This document shows, one piece after another, positions 34,872 through 47,024 of a stretch of DNA of 64,000 nucleotides. The first letter of the stretch is position 1. Each line of letters opens with the position of its first letter. Both the position numbers and the translations under genes were made by a program. Source of the stretch: Centroberyx gerrardi (taxonomy: Eukaryota; Chordata; Actinopteri; Beryciformes; Berycidae); the NCBI RefSeq assembly GCF_048128805.1, contig NC_136000.1, positions 11,682,354-11,746,353 of the forward strand, written 5' to 3'. The notes under the pieces were generated by a model, which saw only the letters and a list, made by a program, of their open reading frames with translations, searched no databases and had not been told where the DNA came from.

Positions 34872-35880
34872 GCTTTGGGCACTCAGTTAAGCCTCAAGGT
34901 TGAATAGCTTATCAAGTTCAATCTTTCTATTGGCCTCCTGAACTGACATTTTCCCATTCTCTCTCTCCCCACTCTCCTCATCTCCTCTCCTCTCTTCCTC
35001 TCCTCTCCTCCTCTCTTCCTCTCCTCTCCTTTCCTTTCCTCTTCTGTCCCCTCCTCTCCTCCTCTCCTCAGGTCTGCTGGAGGATGAGCGTCTGGCCAGT
35101 GCCCACCAGGCAGAGGCCTTCACACGCCAGATTCAGAATCTACAAGGTAGTCGCCATGATAGAAACCTCAGCAATGAAACACACAGTTGTGTCTTGTCTT
35201 GTGTACTTCAGACAATAATATGATTTATGATGAAAAAAATTACATATCCCATTTGCTTATGGTTTGTCAATGGTTTGGCCACTTTATTCAAAACAAATGT
35301 TTGCACTCAGTTCATCCCCTAGCAAACAGAAAAATAACTAGGGTCAATGCAGATTTTGCCCTGTAAACTGCCAATGAAGCACAATTAGTAAGCAATAATG
35401 AGCAGATCATCCATCTTATATGTCACTGCATGGATTTTTATTGTCCCACTAGCTCTCAAATAAATTGCCTCAGAGAGAAAGTGCTGCATAAGTATATTGA
35501 GATGTAATTGACTAGAAAGTGTTAAATACATGGTGTCATTTGGCTTATTGAGCTAGGGGAATTTTCATCTGCCTTTGATGCTGTGAACTGCTTTTCTTGT
35601 AGTTGAGGAAATGCCTAAACTATTTTATGATGTATTTGCATTTGGTCGGGAATGATGTTTGAACTGTTTGGATGGGTTATCTTTGTATTTTTGTTGCTGT
35701 TTGTGTTGTTGTTATTGTGAGAGGTGCAGATGATGCTCCTTTCCTGAGAATACGGAACATCTAATTTGCAACTGAATCTGAAAAAAAAAGCATGTCTGTT
35801 ACCATCAGTTACATCAGCTCCTCTTTCGAACAGTACTTTGCTTAGATGAGTACACACTTGCAACCACCCACCCACACCCA

Positions 35881-35925
<45 letters not shown>

Positions 35926-37308
35926 ATTCACACACACAAACACACGCATGCAAGAGGCCCACAGGCTCACTCTCACAAGATTTCAGGTGAGATCACACAC
36001 ACACACGCACACGCACACACACACACACACACACACACTGACTGACAGCGCAGTCTCACCCACCTATCCCCATAAGGACAACCTAACCTTCTCTCCTCTC
36101 ATCTCCTCTCCTCCTCCCCACAGCCCAGCTGCGCTCAGTGCAGGAGGAGATGGACAGCCTGGAGGAGGAGAAGGAGAGCGAACTGGCCGAGGCCCAGGAG
36201 GAGCTGCGCGTTGCTCAGGAGGAGGTGGTGCTGCTCCAGCAGGCGGCGGAGGAGGCGGCGGCAGAGCGGGAGAACGACATCGCCTCCCTGCAGGAGGAGC
36301 TGTGTCGCCGGCGGGCCGAGCTGCAGCGCCTCAGCGACGAGACCCAGGAGTACGAGCTGGAGATCACCACGCTGAGGGCCGAGATCAGCATGAAGAGCCA
36401 GCGCAGGGAGGCCGAGAGGAGAGAGGGTGAGAGAGGGCGAGGGAGAGGAGAAGACAAGAAGAAGAGAGACAGGGTTCATACAAATTCAAGGATTTTCAGT
36501 GTCTTTTTCCAGCATTATTTTTCTGTTGGACTCCACTCAAAAGCAAGAAACATTTCCGTAAACCTTACTGTGTTTTAACAACTATTAGAGCTTTAAATCT
36601 TTATTTATTTATTTATGTAGTCATTCATTTAATTATTTATTTCAAGGTCTTTTTTAACAAGCATATTTCCCAGGTATTCCAATACTCACATTTTGAAAAG
36701 TTCAATTCTTTAAGCACTTTTAGGACGTTGTGCAAACCCTGGAGAGATCAGTGTAGGAAGAGAGGGAAAAAAAGACATCGACAGATTGAGGGAAGATAGG
36801 GAAAAAGGTGTGAGACAGGTGGAGGAGGGGGCTGGGTTGTAGACAGATGGATCAGAGAAGAACATGACACAGAGGAGACAGTGAGTGGGTGGTTTTGGGA
36901 GATTACACACATACTTTCTCCTCGTTTACCATATGTACAATTGTCTTACTTATAATACCTCAAGGTTAAATCTTGTCGCTCTAGGTTTTACACTTCATCT
37001 TCACACCTTATGTAAACAGCCATGAGCAAGAAGGACACAGCAATAAACACAAAGACCCACTGTCTCTGGCTGTGCTGTGGTATTCATAGCCATAAAACCT
37101 GCTCCTCACCACTAGCAGACACAGCAGACAGCCAGTCTGTGTGGGTAATATTATGAAACCAAAGCATGAGGTTGTGGATTTTGTTATTGCGGCTCACATC
37201 ATGGTTAGCATCCCACAGTCAAGCATGTAAATCAGTCTTGGGGTTTAATAAATATTACAAATTACAAATGTGCTTGCGCTGCTGAGTCTTAGAGATACAA
37301 GGGGAGTG

Positions 37309-37339
<31 letters not shown>

Positions 37340-40300
37340 AGATACCAGGGACATGAAGTCATGAAGTCATGAAGTGTTAGAGAGGGAGTGAAGCAAGGCA
37401 GGGGAGGCACTGCTGCACGTCAGACACACACTTCCAACACATGATATCACTGCTGGGCTGTGGGGCCGAGCCTGGGGCGGGACAGAGGGAGGGGAGGGCC
37501 GAGTCCGGTGGGACGTAGCTGCACAGAAAATGTTAAGGGTCAGGGACAGACATAAAATGGCCTATTCATGCCTGCTCATAGCGTTTCATTGTCCTGCCTT
37601 TTCATCAATTCTTTCATGAGAATGTCATCCAAAATGTATTCTGCATCCAAATGTATTCTTAAGCCCTCTCCGGACAGCATTAGTATTACCGGGCGAGTTC
37701 TGGTGATTTTTACCTCAGTACAACAGGAATTTTATCTGTCCACAATGAAAATGTCAGTGATTTTCTCCGGCTACCCCCGAAAAAACATTCATCTGAATTT
37801 ACATAGACACACAATTACCAATTTGCCCACCCAGCATCTGGATTATCAGGGCCCTATAACCAGTAGTAGGGCAGAGCATCACTCTTTAGATCAGATAAGA
37901 TGATTGATGATCCCCATGGGGAAATTTGCAGCAGCAAAAGTAATGAGGTTCAACAGGGGAAAAGACAAATAGAATATAAGCTCACAAATAGGATAAGCAA
38001 TAAATGGAAGAGATAGTGCATTTAAGCACAGTTTGGTGCCAAGAAAAGTTGAAAAATAAAGAAAATAGTAGGAAAGAGTGCAGGAGCTGCTGCATCTGGT
38101 GTTACAAAGATATGAAGCCACCTGAAGGGACGTTTTGCCAGTTTCCCTGTACTGTGGGAGATGTTGTGTGGCGTGACTGTGGATTACCACGGCCCCCCAG
38201 TAAAATATTCTGTCTGGATGACTGACTGAAATTACTGATGTGCATCGGTAAAAATAAATTGCCGACGCTGCCTGGTAATACCGATGCTGTCTGGAGGGGG
38301 CTTAACTCACAATTCAGCATTCATTTTGATGTATTATGATATTCTATACATGCTGGAATGGTGCTGAAGCCTCAAGCAGCTGAAAGATGAGCTATATTTA
38401 CCTGCATCTTCATTTGATATCTGTGTCTCTGACCATCCCTGCTCTGTCAGGTGACGTGGGCCTGCTGAAGGAGGAGTGCCGTATGCTGAAGGAGGACTGT
38501 CAGACCCTGAAGGAGGACAACAAACGTCTATCAGAGAGACTGCAGCTGCTGCAGAGACAGAGGACAGGGTGAGAGGTCAATGACTGCTCACTCATCCGCT
38601 GTGCTTACTGGATCAGCTGGAGTGGGACACCCTCTGGAATACTACTCTGACTCACATCCATTCATATCATGTCCCATTTAGAAAGCAGCGGCCACCTGTT
38701 GAATCACTGGGGGAAACTCGTGATATCATATGAGTGATCACGAGACGTAGGCCTATTATAGCAATAATACTTGGTGGTCCATGGTGTTCTTGGCTGCTCA
38801 TATGGGTATGATGGTGATGCGGCTAGGTACAAGCTGCAGCCAAGTGCCATCAGCATCACCAAAACAGTCAGAATTACAGCCAAGTGCCTCACTTTGGCTT
38901 TTATACACCAGTTACCAGAGTATGTGTTCAATCTGAGTACTATACATACACGACAAGAAAAAAAAACACAGGAGGAAGAAAGATTGCTAACTAACTCCCT
39001 GGTTATCACAAGAGGTAGCATAGCAACCAATTCCATTTTTGATAAAGCACGCGTAGCCTTTGTTCATGGGAATTATCAGCACAATTGGAACACATTTGAA
39101 CAATCAGATTGCTTAGCTGAAACTACCCGTTGTATATTTGTCATTAAATAGGCCGATGCCCCTTTTGTCCACCTTACAGCTCCCACAGTATCTACCTATC
39201 ACTGAAAGAAGAAGATGCTGACGAGGGCACAGAGGGGAAGGAGATGGAGACAGGCTCCGAAGAGACCATGACAGAGAGCTACATGACCATGGCCCAGACA
39301 GAGAGCACCAACTGCCGCCTGGTGGACGCCTCCATCCAGAAGAACATTTCGTTTGACGGGAAGCCCATGACACCAACCAGCTGGAGCGGAGGCATCGGGG
39401 AGATCTACTCCCTACGGGACCAGCTGAAGCAGGCGGAGGAGAAGGCCTTGCAGGTCCAGAGAGAGGTGCAACATGATGCCTCATTCGCTCAGCACTGTGT
39501 TGGCTGTTCTGTAACACAACTAGAAACAGAAATAGAAATAGAAATATAGAGCACAGGTGCATGAATGGATCTGGGTCAGATAATACTGGAAAATAATTCT
39601 TTCAGTTTTGGTTTAACCTGCATGGATTTCCAAATGAGTGGGCTGTACTGCATCAGGACAATGCAGATAGTGCCATGTAAGTTTTCAATCACAGAATAAT
39701 GTACTAAATTGACTCTGAAATGTGATTGTCTAAACTTTGTGGCACTGATTCTATAGTCCTACATGGCATATATCTGGCAGTAGAAGTAGGTTAAAACACA
39801 TTTATATAGTATTTGTAAATACTATTTGACCCATGTATTCTAAAAGAAAATGTGAGGTTTAGTACTATCCTGAGAGCATATAGCTTGATAAAAATCCACT
39901 CAATACAGTAGGAAAGCAAAACAGCTCAATTGCCTTGTCCTATGAATGTCACACAATTAGCCAGTATTATATAATGATGACCTACAAGGCACAATGCACC
40001 AAGTTATATTTAGTTATTCAGGGTTGCGGCCGTGTTGCATAAAATCCGCTGTCAGTCAAATCACCATTCAGTCAGTCAGTTGATTAATGGGAGGAAAACA
40101 ATGAATGTGTTTGACCACTGTGTCCTGCAGTGTGACGGTCTGAAGACGGAGCTACAGGAGCTGCAGGTACTGTATGACAGCAGCCAGAGGGAGCGAGCGG
40201 AGCTGGAGGAGGAGCTGCAGCGCTGCAAGGCGGAGCTGGAGAAGCTGTCTGGGGGGGCTCAGGTGAGGGGCCGGGACCAAAGGGCCAAGGGCATGATGGG

Positions 40301-41757
40301 ATAGAGATGAATGTTATACAACTGGAGTCGTTAACAAATGCCTTCGCACATCTTTAGTATCTTTATTTCTTTAAGTTGCTCTTGTATTCTGGACTGGACA
40401 TCCCTAAAGTATCTGTGGACTAGGTTTCTTGTTGCTGCATTAATTTACCTATTATCTGTTATATATTAATTAAATCAAGATGAACTTAGTCTCAAGATTG
40501 TTTTGGGAATTCCCAGCCCTGGTCTGTTAAATGAAGGAAGAAATATGAAGCTGTTTCTTTGCACACACTACTACAACTAACACACCTCACATCACACCTA
40601 CTGTATCCTGTGTCTGTATCCTGTGTATAAAACGTCTTCCCACATTTTATGTGTCTAGATCTCATACTGTAGCAATATATGTTTTGATATGAACTGACTT
40701 GGCCTGTCATCTCATATCAATATGTATGTTGATCTTTAGGCTGGGGTCTTTTGTCTGTGTCCTAACCTCCCTGTGACAGCAGCACTTTAACACTGTTGTT
40801 GGACAAAAACACGTTTCTGCAAAAAAATCAAGAAATGAATGACTATTTCACCATTGATGCCTATGTATTTTTTAAATTATACAAAGGCCCAAATGTCATT
40901 AAGTTCACAAAACACATAAATGACCATATGAATTTTCAATTCAAGTAAGAAAAAGAAAAACATCAAGATTGCAGTTACCTGTTTTTCCTGCGACAGTAGT
41001 GATGAGCTGTCTCTGCATTGTGTCAAACTGTCTACCCGTGCCTGTCTCTGATGCTGTCCTTGTTCTCTGAATGTCCATGACCTCTCAGCCTGTATAATTA
41101 AAATAAAGTTATGGAAAAAAAATACTAATATATAACCTATAGAAAATGAGGATAGGGAGAAGAAAATCACCGTATGTTAGTCACATCATTCACGCTGCTA
41201 CTTTGTACTTTTCATGTGACATGTGTTGCCACTGTATTGTCTTTCTTTTTGTCACCATAACTTTATACACAGCCAATGAAGGCCGCACAGGAATGCTCAC
41301 ACATGCTCACACTGACTTGGATTGTATCAGATGATATTATGTTGCCATAAACCTTATGCATTGTTTTTTCAGTGAACAGAAAATATAAATCACTCCATCA
41401 CAACCCCCCCCCCCCCCTCTTTTTTGCCACAGCCATAGACCTTGTCATATTTTTGTTTTCATAGTGATTTATAGTGGTGGTGGTGGTCCATTTGTTGCTG
41501 GTGTCAGACCCCACTCTCTTTTTTGTGTTTATTATTTGGCTACGTCCATCCATCCGTTCATTCATTCCCTCCATCCCCATGGTCCTTGTGTTTTTTTATT
41601 CCCTCCTCAGAGCTTCATCCATCCGTCTGAGCACCCTGTTCTCTCCATCCCCTTCATAGGAATGATTGTAATAGTGGCTGTGGTTTGGTGCTGGTTGTCG
41701 GAGCTGGCGTCCCAGAGAGCAAGGTATGGGTGGAGCTTATCTCTATCTGCTGCGTAA
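25208..41757 (+). CDS. ccdc136: Coiled-coil domain-containing protein 136, complete short form, 8 coding exons
   Basis: CCDC136 (NAG6) is a long coiled-coil protein with a C-terminal membrane anchor, associated with acrosome formation in mammals; its molecular role is poorly known. Join 25208-25259, 32836-33153, 35072-35146, 36124-36426, 38451-38568, 39180-39465, 40131-40262, 41611-41757. All junctions are GT-AG and in phase, about 476 residues. The human full-length form, as I recall it, exceeds 1,100, but exons 3-4 align closely (LQGLLEDERLASAHQAEAFT; ENDIASLQEELCRR), and the last exon ends in a hydrophobic anchor of the same type (PFIGMIVIVAVVWCWL). Long middle coiled-coil exons of the human gene are absent here or were missed. 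It lies head-to-tail upstream of flnc, as in human 7q32. Confidence 0.9.
28951..28988 (+). repeat. 7-bp minisatellite (AGAGGGG)n, G-quadruplex type
   Basis: Five GGGG runs (28955, 28962, 28969, 28976, 28983) separated by exactly AGA. Confidence 0.93.
29519..29554. repeat. (CA)n microsatellite
   Basis: CA dinucleotides in ccdc136 intron 1. Confidence 0.9.
32836..33153 (+). CDS. ccdc136: ccdc136 coding exon 2 (Glu/Lys-rich)
   Basis: About residues 18-123. DDPCDLKAESSPTMDNE leads into a long charged stretch (EEEGEGEEKRKKEQEEL) and then ELEELRSQVLQLLLELDEAR, which matches the human [20 protein letters not shown]. Acceptor CACCAG, donor GTGAGA. Confidence 0.94.
33939..33970. repeat. (GT)n microsatellite
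   Basis: GT repeat in ccdc136 intron 2. Confidence 0.9.
34195..34216 (+). repeat. Poly-G run
   Basis: About 22 uninterrupted Gs, preceded by further G-runs from 34166. Confidence 0.9.
34767..34869. repeat. Long compound (CA)n microsatellite
   Basis: CA repeat of about 100 bp, with short ATAC and CCACACC interruptions. Confidence 0.92.
34950..35069 (+). repeat. Long pyrimidine tract (CCTCT)n
   Basis: Nearly pure pyrimidine, running directly into the acceptor of ccdc136 exon 3; its complement is polypurine. Confidence 0.9.
35072..35146 (+). CDS. ccdc136: ccdc136 coding exon 3
   Basis: Residues 124-148 (GLLEDERLASAHQAEAFTRQ ... NLQ), nearly the same as the human segment. 75 nt, phase 1 at both ends, so it can be skipped in frame. 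Confidence 0.96.
35147..36123 (+). other. ccdc136: ccdc136 intron 3
   Basis: No gene; two CA tracts at 35885-35923 and 35996-36038 near the 3' end. Confidence 0.8.
36124..36426 (+). CDS. ccdc136: ccdc136 coding exon 4
   Basis: About residues 149-249 (AQLRSVQEEMDSLEEEKESE ... LEITTLRAEISMKSQRR). Strong heptad coiled coil; aligns closely with human. Donor GTGAGA within a GAGAG run. Confidence 0.95.
36427..38450 (+). other. ccdc136: ccdc136 intron 4
   Basis: No gene. AT-rich TTTA repeats near 36600-36650, a GT tract (37309-37336) and a repeat-like block (37885-38000). Confidence 0.7.
37885..38000. repeat. Probable fish interspersed repeat fragment
   Basis: Contains GATCCCCATGGGGAAATTTG followed by GCAGCAAAAGTAATGAGG, phrases that I recall as recurrent in fish genomes. 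The element class is not assigned. Confidence 0.4.
38451..38568 (+). CDS. ccdc136: ccdc136 coding exon 5
   Basis: About residues 250-288 (GDVGLLKEECRMLKEDCQTL ... LQLLQRQRT), coiled coil. Acceptor CTGTCAG, donor GTGAGA, phase 1 in and 2 out. Confidence 0.93.
38569..39179 (+). other. ccdc136: ccdc136 intron 5
   Basis: No feature recognised. Confidence 0.7.
39180..39465 (+). CDS. ccdc136: ccdc136 coding exon 6
   Basis: About residues 289-384 (GSHSIYLSLKEEDADEGTEG ... IYSLRDQLKQAEEKALQV). It includes a Thr/Met-rich stretch (ETMTESYMTMAQTESTN) comparable to the human SMTSAESQTSEM region. Confidence 0.93.
39466..40130 (+). other. ccdc136: ccdc136 intron 6
   Basis: No feature recognised. Confidence 0.7.
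40131..40262 (+). CDS. ccdc136: ccdc136 coding exon 7
   Basis: Residues 385-428 (CDGLKTELQELQVLYDSSQR ... EKLSGGAQ). 132 nt, phase 0 at both ends; resembles the repeated coiled-coil units of the human protein. Confidence 0.92.
40263..41610 (+). other. ccdc136: ccdc136 intron 7
   Basis: No gene. A C-run lies at 41404-41417. In mammals further coiled-coil exons lie in this part of the gene; none was recognised here. Confidence 0.6.
41611..41757 (+). CDS. ccdc136: ccdc136 coding exon 8 (C-terminal membrane anchor)
   Basis: Residues 429-476. The hydrophobic segment at about 438-457 (VLSIPFIGMIVIVAVVWCWL) corresponds to the human C-terminal anchor. Reading through gives the stop TAA at 41755-41757. 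A GTATGG donor after 41724 could instead splice to a short exon near 42074, ending soon after. Confidence 0.88.
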   Translation, partial: SFIHPSEHPVLSIPFIGMIVIVAVVWCWLSELASQRARYGWSLSLSAA

Positions 41758-44700
41758 TGTTATGTGTCTTAGATACTGTGTGTGATACCGGAGTGGTGGT
41801 GGTGGGGATGGGGGGGTGAGTATGAATTGAATAACTGCCAAATATAATCTGGAAATATCTGAAGACAGTTAATTATATCCAGTATTATGGAAGATGGACA
41901 TGGGACGGGTGGGCAGTTTGGCAAATTGCGTTGTGATAACAAAAGGTTTCCTAGTATGTCATTGAATAAATCAGTCATTTGAAGGCCCAATATGTTTGTC
42001 TATCAATGGGTGGTTGATAGAGGAAGCCTATACCGACACTTGACCCTACTCTTTTTCTCTGTCTTAATCCAGGGGAGTGAGGTAGGTTGGAACCCCATTT
42101 TGACTGTCACTGCGGCCACAGCAGTGCTTCTCATGATGACTTGCTTGTTGAGAGCTCTCGCCCGATGTTGACTGGATGGGCAACAACTGCACAGGCACAG
42201 ACGTTTGCTTCAGACCGGCCCTCATTCTCTCCTGCTATGTCTATAGATTGGACTGGAAATATGTAACAGATGCACGTCATTGAACTGACAACTGAGTGGT
42301 GGAAGAAGTGCAGTTTCAAAGGAGAAGGTACATACATAAAGAGGATGAGGATGATGCACTCGATCTCGCTTGGTGGGTGCGTGAAGAGGAGATGGCTCTG
42401 ACGAGGAGTTGATCCACTGAGAGGCTACATGAAGACTGAGCTCACTCCACTAAATGTTCGCCAGTGCTGCGTCTATCCATTCCTCTTCTGTGTCTGTGGA
42501 TATTATTTTCTCTTCTCTAGTTGACAATGTGATCAAATGAAGGTCTTGATAATGAATGTCTTGTATCAAATGGTTCTCCGTTTATTTAACCATTATTTAT
42601 TTATTTGTTCAAATATCTTTCGTAGTTGACTCTTACATAACGACAAACATGGGCTCTGGACATTTAATGCACTGAAATTACTATTGTACATAAGCCCTTA
42701 AAGAGTTAATAGAAAGAGCAGTATCCATTTGTGTTGAGTTAATATTTAAAAGCATCCAGGAATGCATGTCTGTCACAATCTTGAATTACAAAGTTTATGA
42801 TTGATATGATTACATTATGAGCAATGAACTCTCAATTACTCTATGCTTCCCCCAAATTTTAGATGCAATAACAAATACATGTTTAAAATTCAAAATACTA
42901 CAAAACTGAATTAGAAGTTACCAAATGAACTATCTACTATCAACTAACTGCTATCCTGTTGCTGTTTTTCGGCCCTGCCCAACATTAGAATACCAATAAG
43001 CTGTTCTCTCTATGGTATGCTCCTCAAAAGAGTCAAAGTTAAACATCATGCCCAGCTAAGCACCTGTCAATCCAAGTGTATAAGGTCGATGTTTACTTGT
43101 GATTTCCCTCCGGATGGGTGGGGCCAGTGCTTGTTCACAGCGTGTGTTTTTATTTGTGTGCTTAGCCCCGGGCCTTTATCCCTTCTGCCTGCCTCCTGCA
43201 TTGTCCTGTGTGTGACTCTGAAATCAGCATGAGGCTAAAAATGAAGAGAACTCCCATCTTCCCCTTTAATTATCAGTTAACTCACATGCCAGGCAGTGAG
43301 CGCAGCATGCTGACTCGTCTTTGACTGCTCATAGTTCACCTTGAAAATCTGAAATCTGACACCTGCAATGTTGTTATACTTATGATATGTATGGTTTGTT
43401 GTTATTATGTACTCTAGGCAACACATGTGAACAAGTTTGGGAACAAATTTTGGGACCATCAAGCTATCCTGTGTGGCACCAACTCACTATCTAAGCATTT
43501 GATTTCAGCGCTGCTCTGATGTAGATGTGGAGAAAGAAACTTTTTCTCTCCAGCAGGATTTATATGGCTTGGTTTTATTGTCATTAAGGGTAATGGTCCA
43601 GATTGTTCCAGGTACACAGCGTAAGAATGTTGACTGTCAGCATTCCTGTGTTTATTGATGGCTTGGCTCATGTGAGAAACTGCAGATGAGATAAAGACAG
43701 CCTGGCCCCACCTGGTTTAGACAGTTGATGCAGCTGAAGTGAGCGACAAGGGTTCGTTGATTGCTGAGGGCATTTTATAAATTCATATTCAGAATTAATA
43801 TGGATCTGAAATATGTAAATAGGAGTGTGTCACAACTGAATTGTTCTCTTAGCTGTCAAATGAAAAATATATACGTGGCAGGAGTCTAAACATTACTGTT
43901 TACAATACATTTGTGAAATGTTTTTTTGTGATTTAGTAAAGATCTCTTTTAGAGTTGAAAGTGCATGCTACAATACATATAGAGGAACAATATTTAATTT
44001 ATGTTGGTTATGTTGTTTCTGTTACTTTGTATTTGATGTAAATAGTCAGATGTGACATATAGTACTATGGGAGAGATATTTCTTAAATCCATTTGTACTT
44101 GCTTTGTAGAAAGTTTATTCTATTTTGAGAGAGCGTTGTATATTTGATAGCCAAAATATATGCTATATAAATGTTTATTTATGGTGTCATTACTCGCAAG
44201 AAGTCCTAGCATTACTAATCATTTTCAGTACCTCTATGTTCAGTGGTGGTGTAGTCATTGCATGCATATAGATTGCATTTGATCTTAGTTGCAAGCAAGA
44301 GCAATATGAATCCTGGTTTGGCCAGCCACTTATACGTATGTTGCACATGTATTGAAATATTTTCTGAAAACATTTGTCATTAAACTGAACGTCTATAAGC
44401 AATGCATCACCAATATTTTTTCTGCAGATGAAGTTACCTTACACTAAGGAAACAATGGACCACTGGACTGCAATTATTGTCACTGTCTAAAAAATTACCA
44501 ATTTGCAATAGCAGGTCAGTTCCCAGTGACTGCAATAGCACATATGAATGTTGTCTCATTCAGGACATTATTTCTCATTATATCTGGGCTTATGTCATGG
44601 ATAGTGACTTTAACATACTTTCACAAGCCTCTCTATATTGCACAGTGTTTTTCAGCTTGCTGCTTTGCTTATTGATAGCATTGTTGTTTTCAATATAGTT

Positions 44701-44780
44701 GTGGCTATTTTGTTACCTGGAGGTCTATTTTGTACGGTAAATGACTTGAGAAAATAAATATACTCACTCCACCTGATGTC
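41758..44780 (+). other. ccdc136: ccdc136 3'UTR (probable)
   Basis: No coding exon recognised. AT-rich with several ATTTA words (around 42590-42610, 44170-44185) and a terminal AATAAA at 44753-44758. That this is one long 3'UTR is inference. Confidence 0.5.
44753..44758 (+). promoter_or_regulatory. ccdc136: Polyadenylation signal AATAAA (ccdc136, probable)
   Basis: Hexamer at the end of the AT-rich stretch, followed by GATGTCTGAG. Confidence 0.5.
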
Positions 44781-45394
44781 TGAGCACTTTCTTTTCTTGG
44801 GAAGTGAGCTCACCAGCTATCACAGACTCAGGGTTTAAAAGTATCGAGGAATCCCATTCATGAAATCACCAGCACTCATCTTGAGTGACAACCGTCTCTT
44901 TCCTGGCATCACATTACATGGGTTGTACGGTTATTAATAACCTTCACTCCGGAGTCATGTCATAAACTTTCAGACACGGATTCTGTTCAGCCGGCAGGGA
45001 TCGGCGTGTCAACGTTGTTGATGAGGGCTTCTAAATTACACTCATTACTCCATTGCTAAGACTCATGGTTTACTGAGTTAAAGTGCAGCTAATTGTCTAA
45101 AAGTAGCCTGACTAGATGGTTCTTACAGTAATGGTCTGACCTGTGTTCAAGGACACTTGGTTAATAAAATTAAAATGTATTGTTAAATACAATAAAGTTG
45201 TGCGTCTCCATGAAGAACTAGAAGGCACAAAACCTCTGCCAACTTGCTGTTACACCCAAGGACATCAGTCCTATCACTTTCACTATCAGGTTTAAGTTAA
45301 ATTGATTTCTTGACTCTGCAAACATACCGTTAGGATTTGGAATCAAGTCTCTATCTAACTTAGTTGCATAGTTATGGCTAAAAAACGATAATCA

Positions 45395-45560
45395 TCTAAC
45401 GGTGGAATCCCAGATCCAGATCACCACCGGAATCTAATCAATTGCTCCTCGGCCTAAGGCCTATAGGCTTATCCTATGGCTTATGTCCACCAAATTTCAT
45501 GGAAATCTACTCATACGCTTTTGAGATATCATGCTGACAGACAGATAAACAAACTGACTG
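45395..45560. repeat. Probable interspersed repeat fragment
   Basis: Contains GATCCAGATCACCACCGGAA and CACCAAATTTCATGGAAATC, then TGCTGACAGACAGATAAAC. I recall this order from dispersed repeats in fish and other animals; the family is not assigned. Confidence 0.5.
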
Positions 45561-47014
45561 ACTGTGAGAGCAGCCATGGGCATTTTCTGTGGATATGAGT
45601 GTTTTTCCTGGTTCAGGTTTGTGATCACCACAATAAAATAAAACTTGTTTGAGTGTCAAGGCTCAGTTCTGTTTTTTGTTGTTTTTGTTGTTTTTTGTTT
45701 TAGCTTTAGGGAGTTACACCAGAGAGTGTTTGTAAATTATTAAATTGAGTTTTATTCCCTTTAACTTTGATATTCTGACTCATGATTCAAGTCAGTATGA
45801 AGCTGCAGGTATTACTGTAATAAATAGTACGTTGTTACATGTGGTCTGTATGTGGAATGGTTGCTCAGATGGCTGTTTTGCCTTCACACTGGTGGGAAAT
45901 GATACAAACCAAAAAGCGCTTAAAGAATATCTTATTACGCGGTATAAGATCAACCAGGGGATCCTGAGCTGTGCCCAGTCTGAGGATGAGTATCCTAAAC
46001 ATGCCCTCTGCATGTGTCACAGTTATTCTTACCTCCCACTATTTTGTTAAGGAAGGTATTGGAGTCTGGTGTCACTGCCAAGTCACTGACTGCTGAGTCA
46101 CAACACAACACTCCACCATGACAGTCCCCAAAGCTGAAAACACACACAATATTTAATGGGATTTACTATTTTTGCATAGTTTGTTTACTCAGTATATTGT
46201 ATTCTATGAACATACACACAGAGTAATCGTTGTCTCTGTATTTTTGTACACGGCCTTAGCTCACTACTAATGATTGCTGTCATGTTGTTACTGATCACCA
46301 CCTCAAAGTTGTAGATGGAAGAGTTGGGATCAATTTGGCTTTTTTAATCAATCAGTAAATTCAAGAAATCAATTTTCCTCTTCTTCTTTTGCTTAAAAAG
46401 ATTCTTATTATTGAGAATGAAGACTATCATTATTGTGTGAATTGTGGTTTCAATTTATATTTTGAATTGAGTGAATAGAAAGGGAAAACACCTCAAACCT
46501 GGTAGGAGGCATAAGTGGAGACATTTCCATAGTTTAAGTATAATGTCATTGCTTGATGGTAACTTCTGTATAAAAGATGGCATATGTCAAAAACAAAGTA
46601 GACATTTCCCCTTAAGAGGCTGAAGTTCAAGCCAATGTTATAACACTCCCTGGGCTAGAATTGACCTTTGCAAAATGGCAACATGGAAAATGCAAGCATA
46701 TTTCGCTCAGAGGTGGCAGATAACTGTGAAACACACGTAATGCAGTTGCTTCATCTTTACCAGAGTGACCTCATGTTTTGTAATATCTCTGTTCAACAAG
46801 GCCCTGGTGAGGGGTTTAAACGTTTTTGACACTTTTTTGACACTTCATATATTAGACGAATCTGTAAAATGAAAATTTGTTGAGTTAGACGGAGTCACTA
46901 TACACTTCTCACTTTCTTTTCTTAGCTCAATTGTTCAGCCACTTGGACCCTGCACATGACACACATTTACAACAAGCGAGTAGTCACAGCCCCCAGCCGC
47001 CCAAATAGGAGCGC

Positions 47015-47024
47015 CTAAAAATAA
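47015..47024 (+). promoter_or_regulatory. flnc: MEF2 consensus site upstream of flnc
   Basis: CTAAAAATAA fits YTAWWWWTAR exactly, about 150 bp upstream of the TATA box. An E-box (CAACTG, 47037-47042) and two CCAAT boxes (47063-47067, 47091-47095) follow, a layout typical of muscle promoters. Confidence 0.65.

Larger units (their letters stand above)
33154..35071 (+). other. ccdc136: ccdc136 intron 2
   Basis: No gene. Holds an A/C-rich strand-biased stretch (33280-33500), a GT tract (33939-33970), a run of about 22 Gs (34195-34216), a long CA tract (34767-34869) and a pyrimidine tract up to the next exon. Confidence 0.75.
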
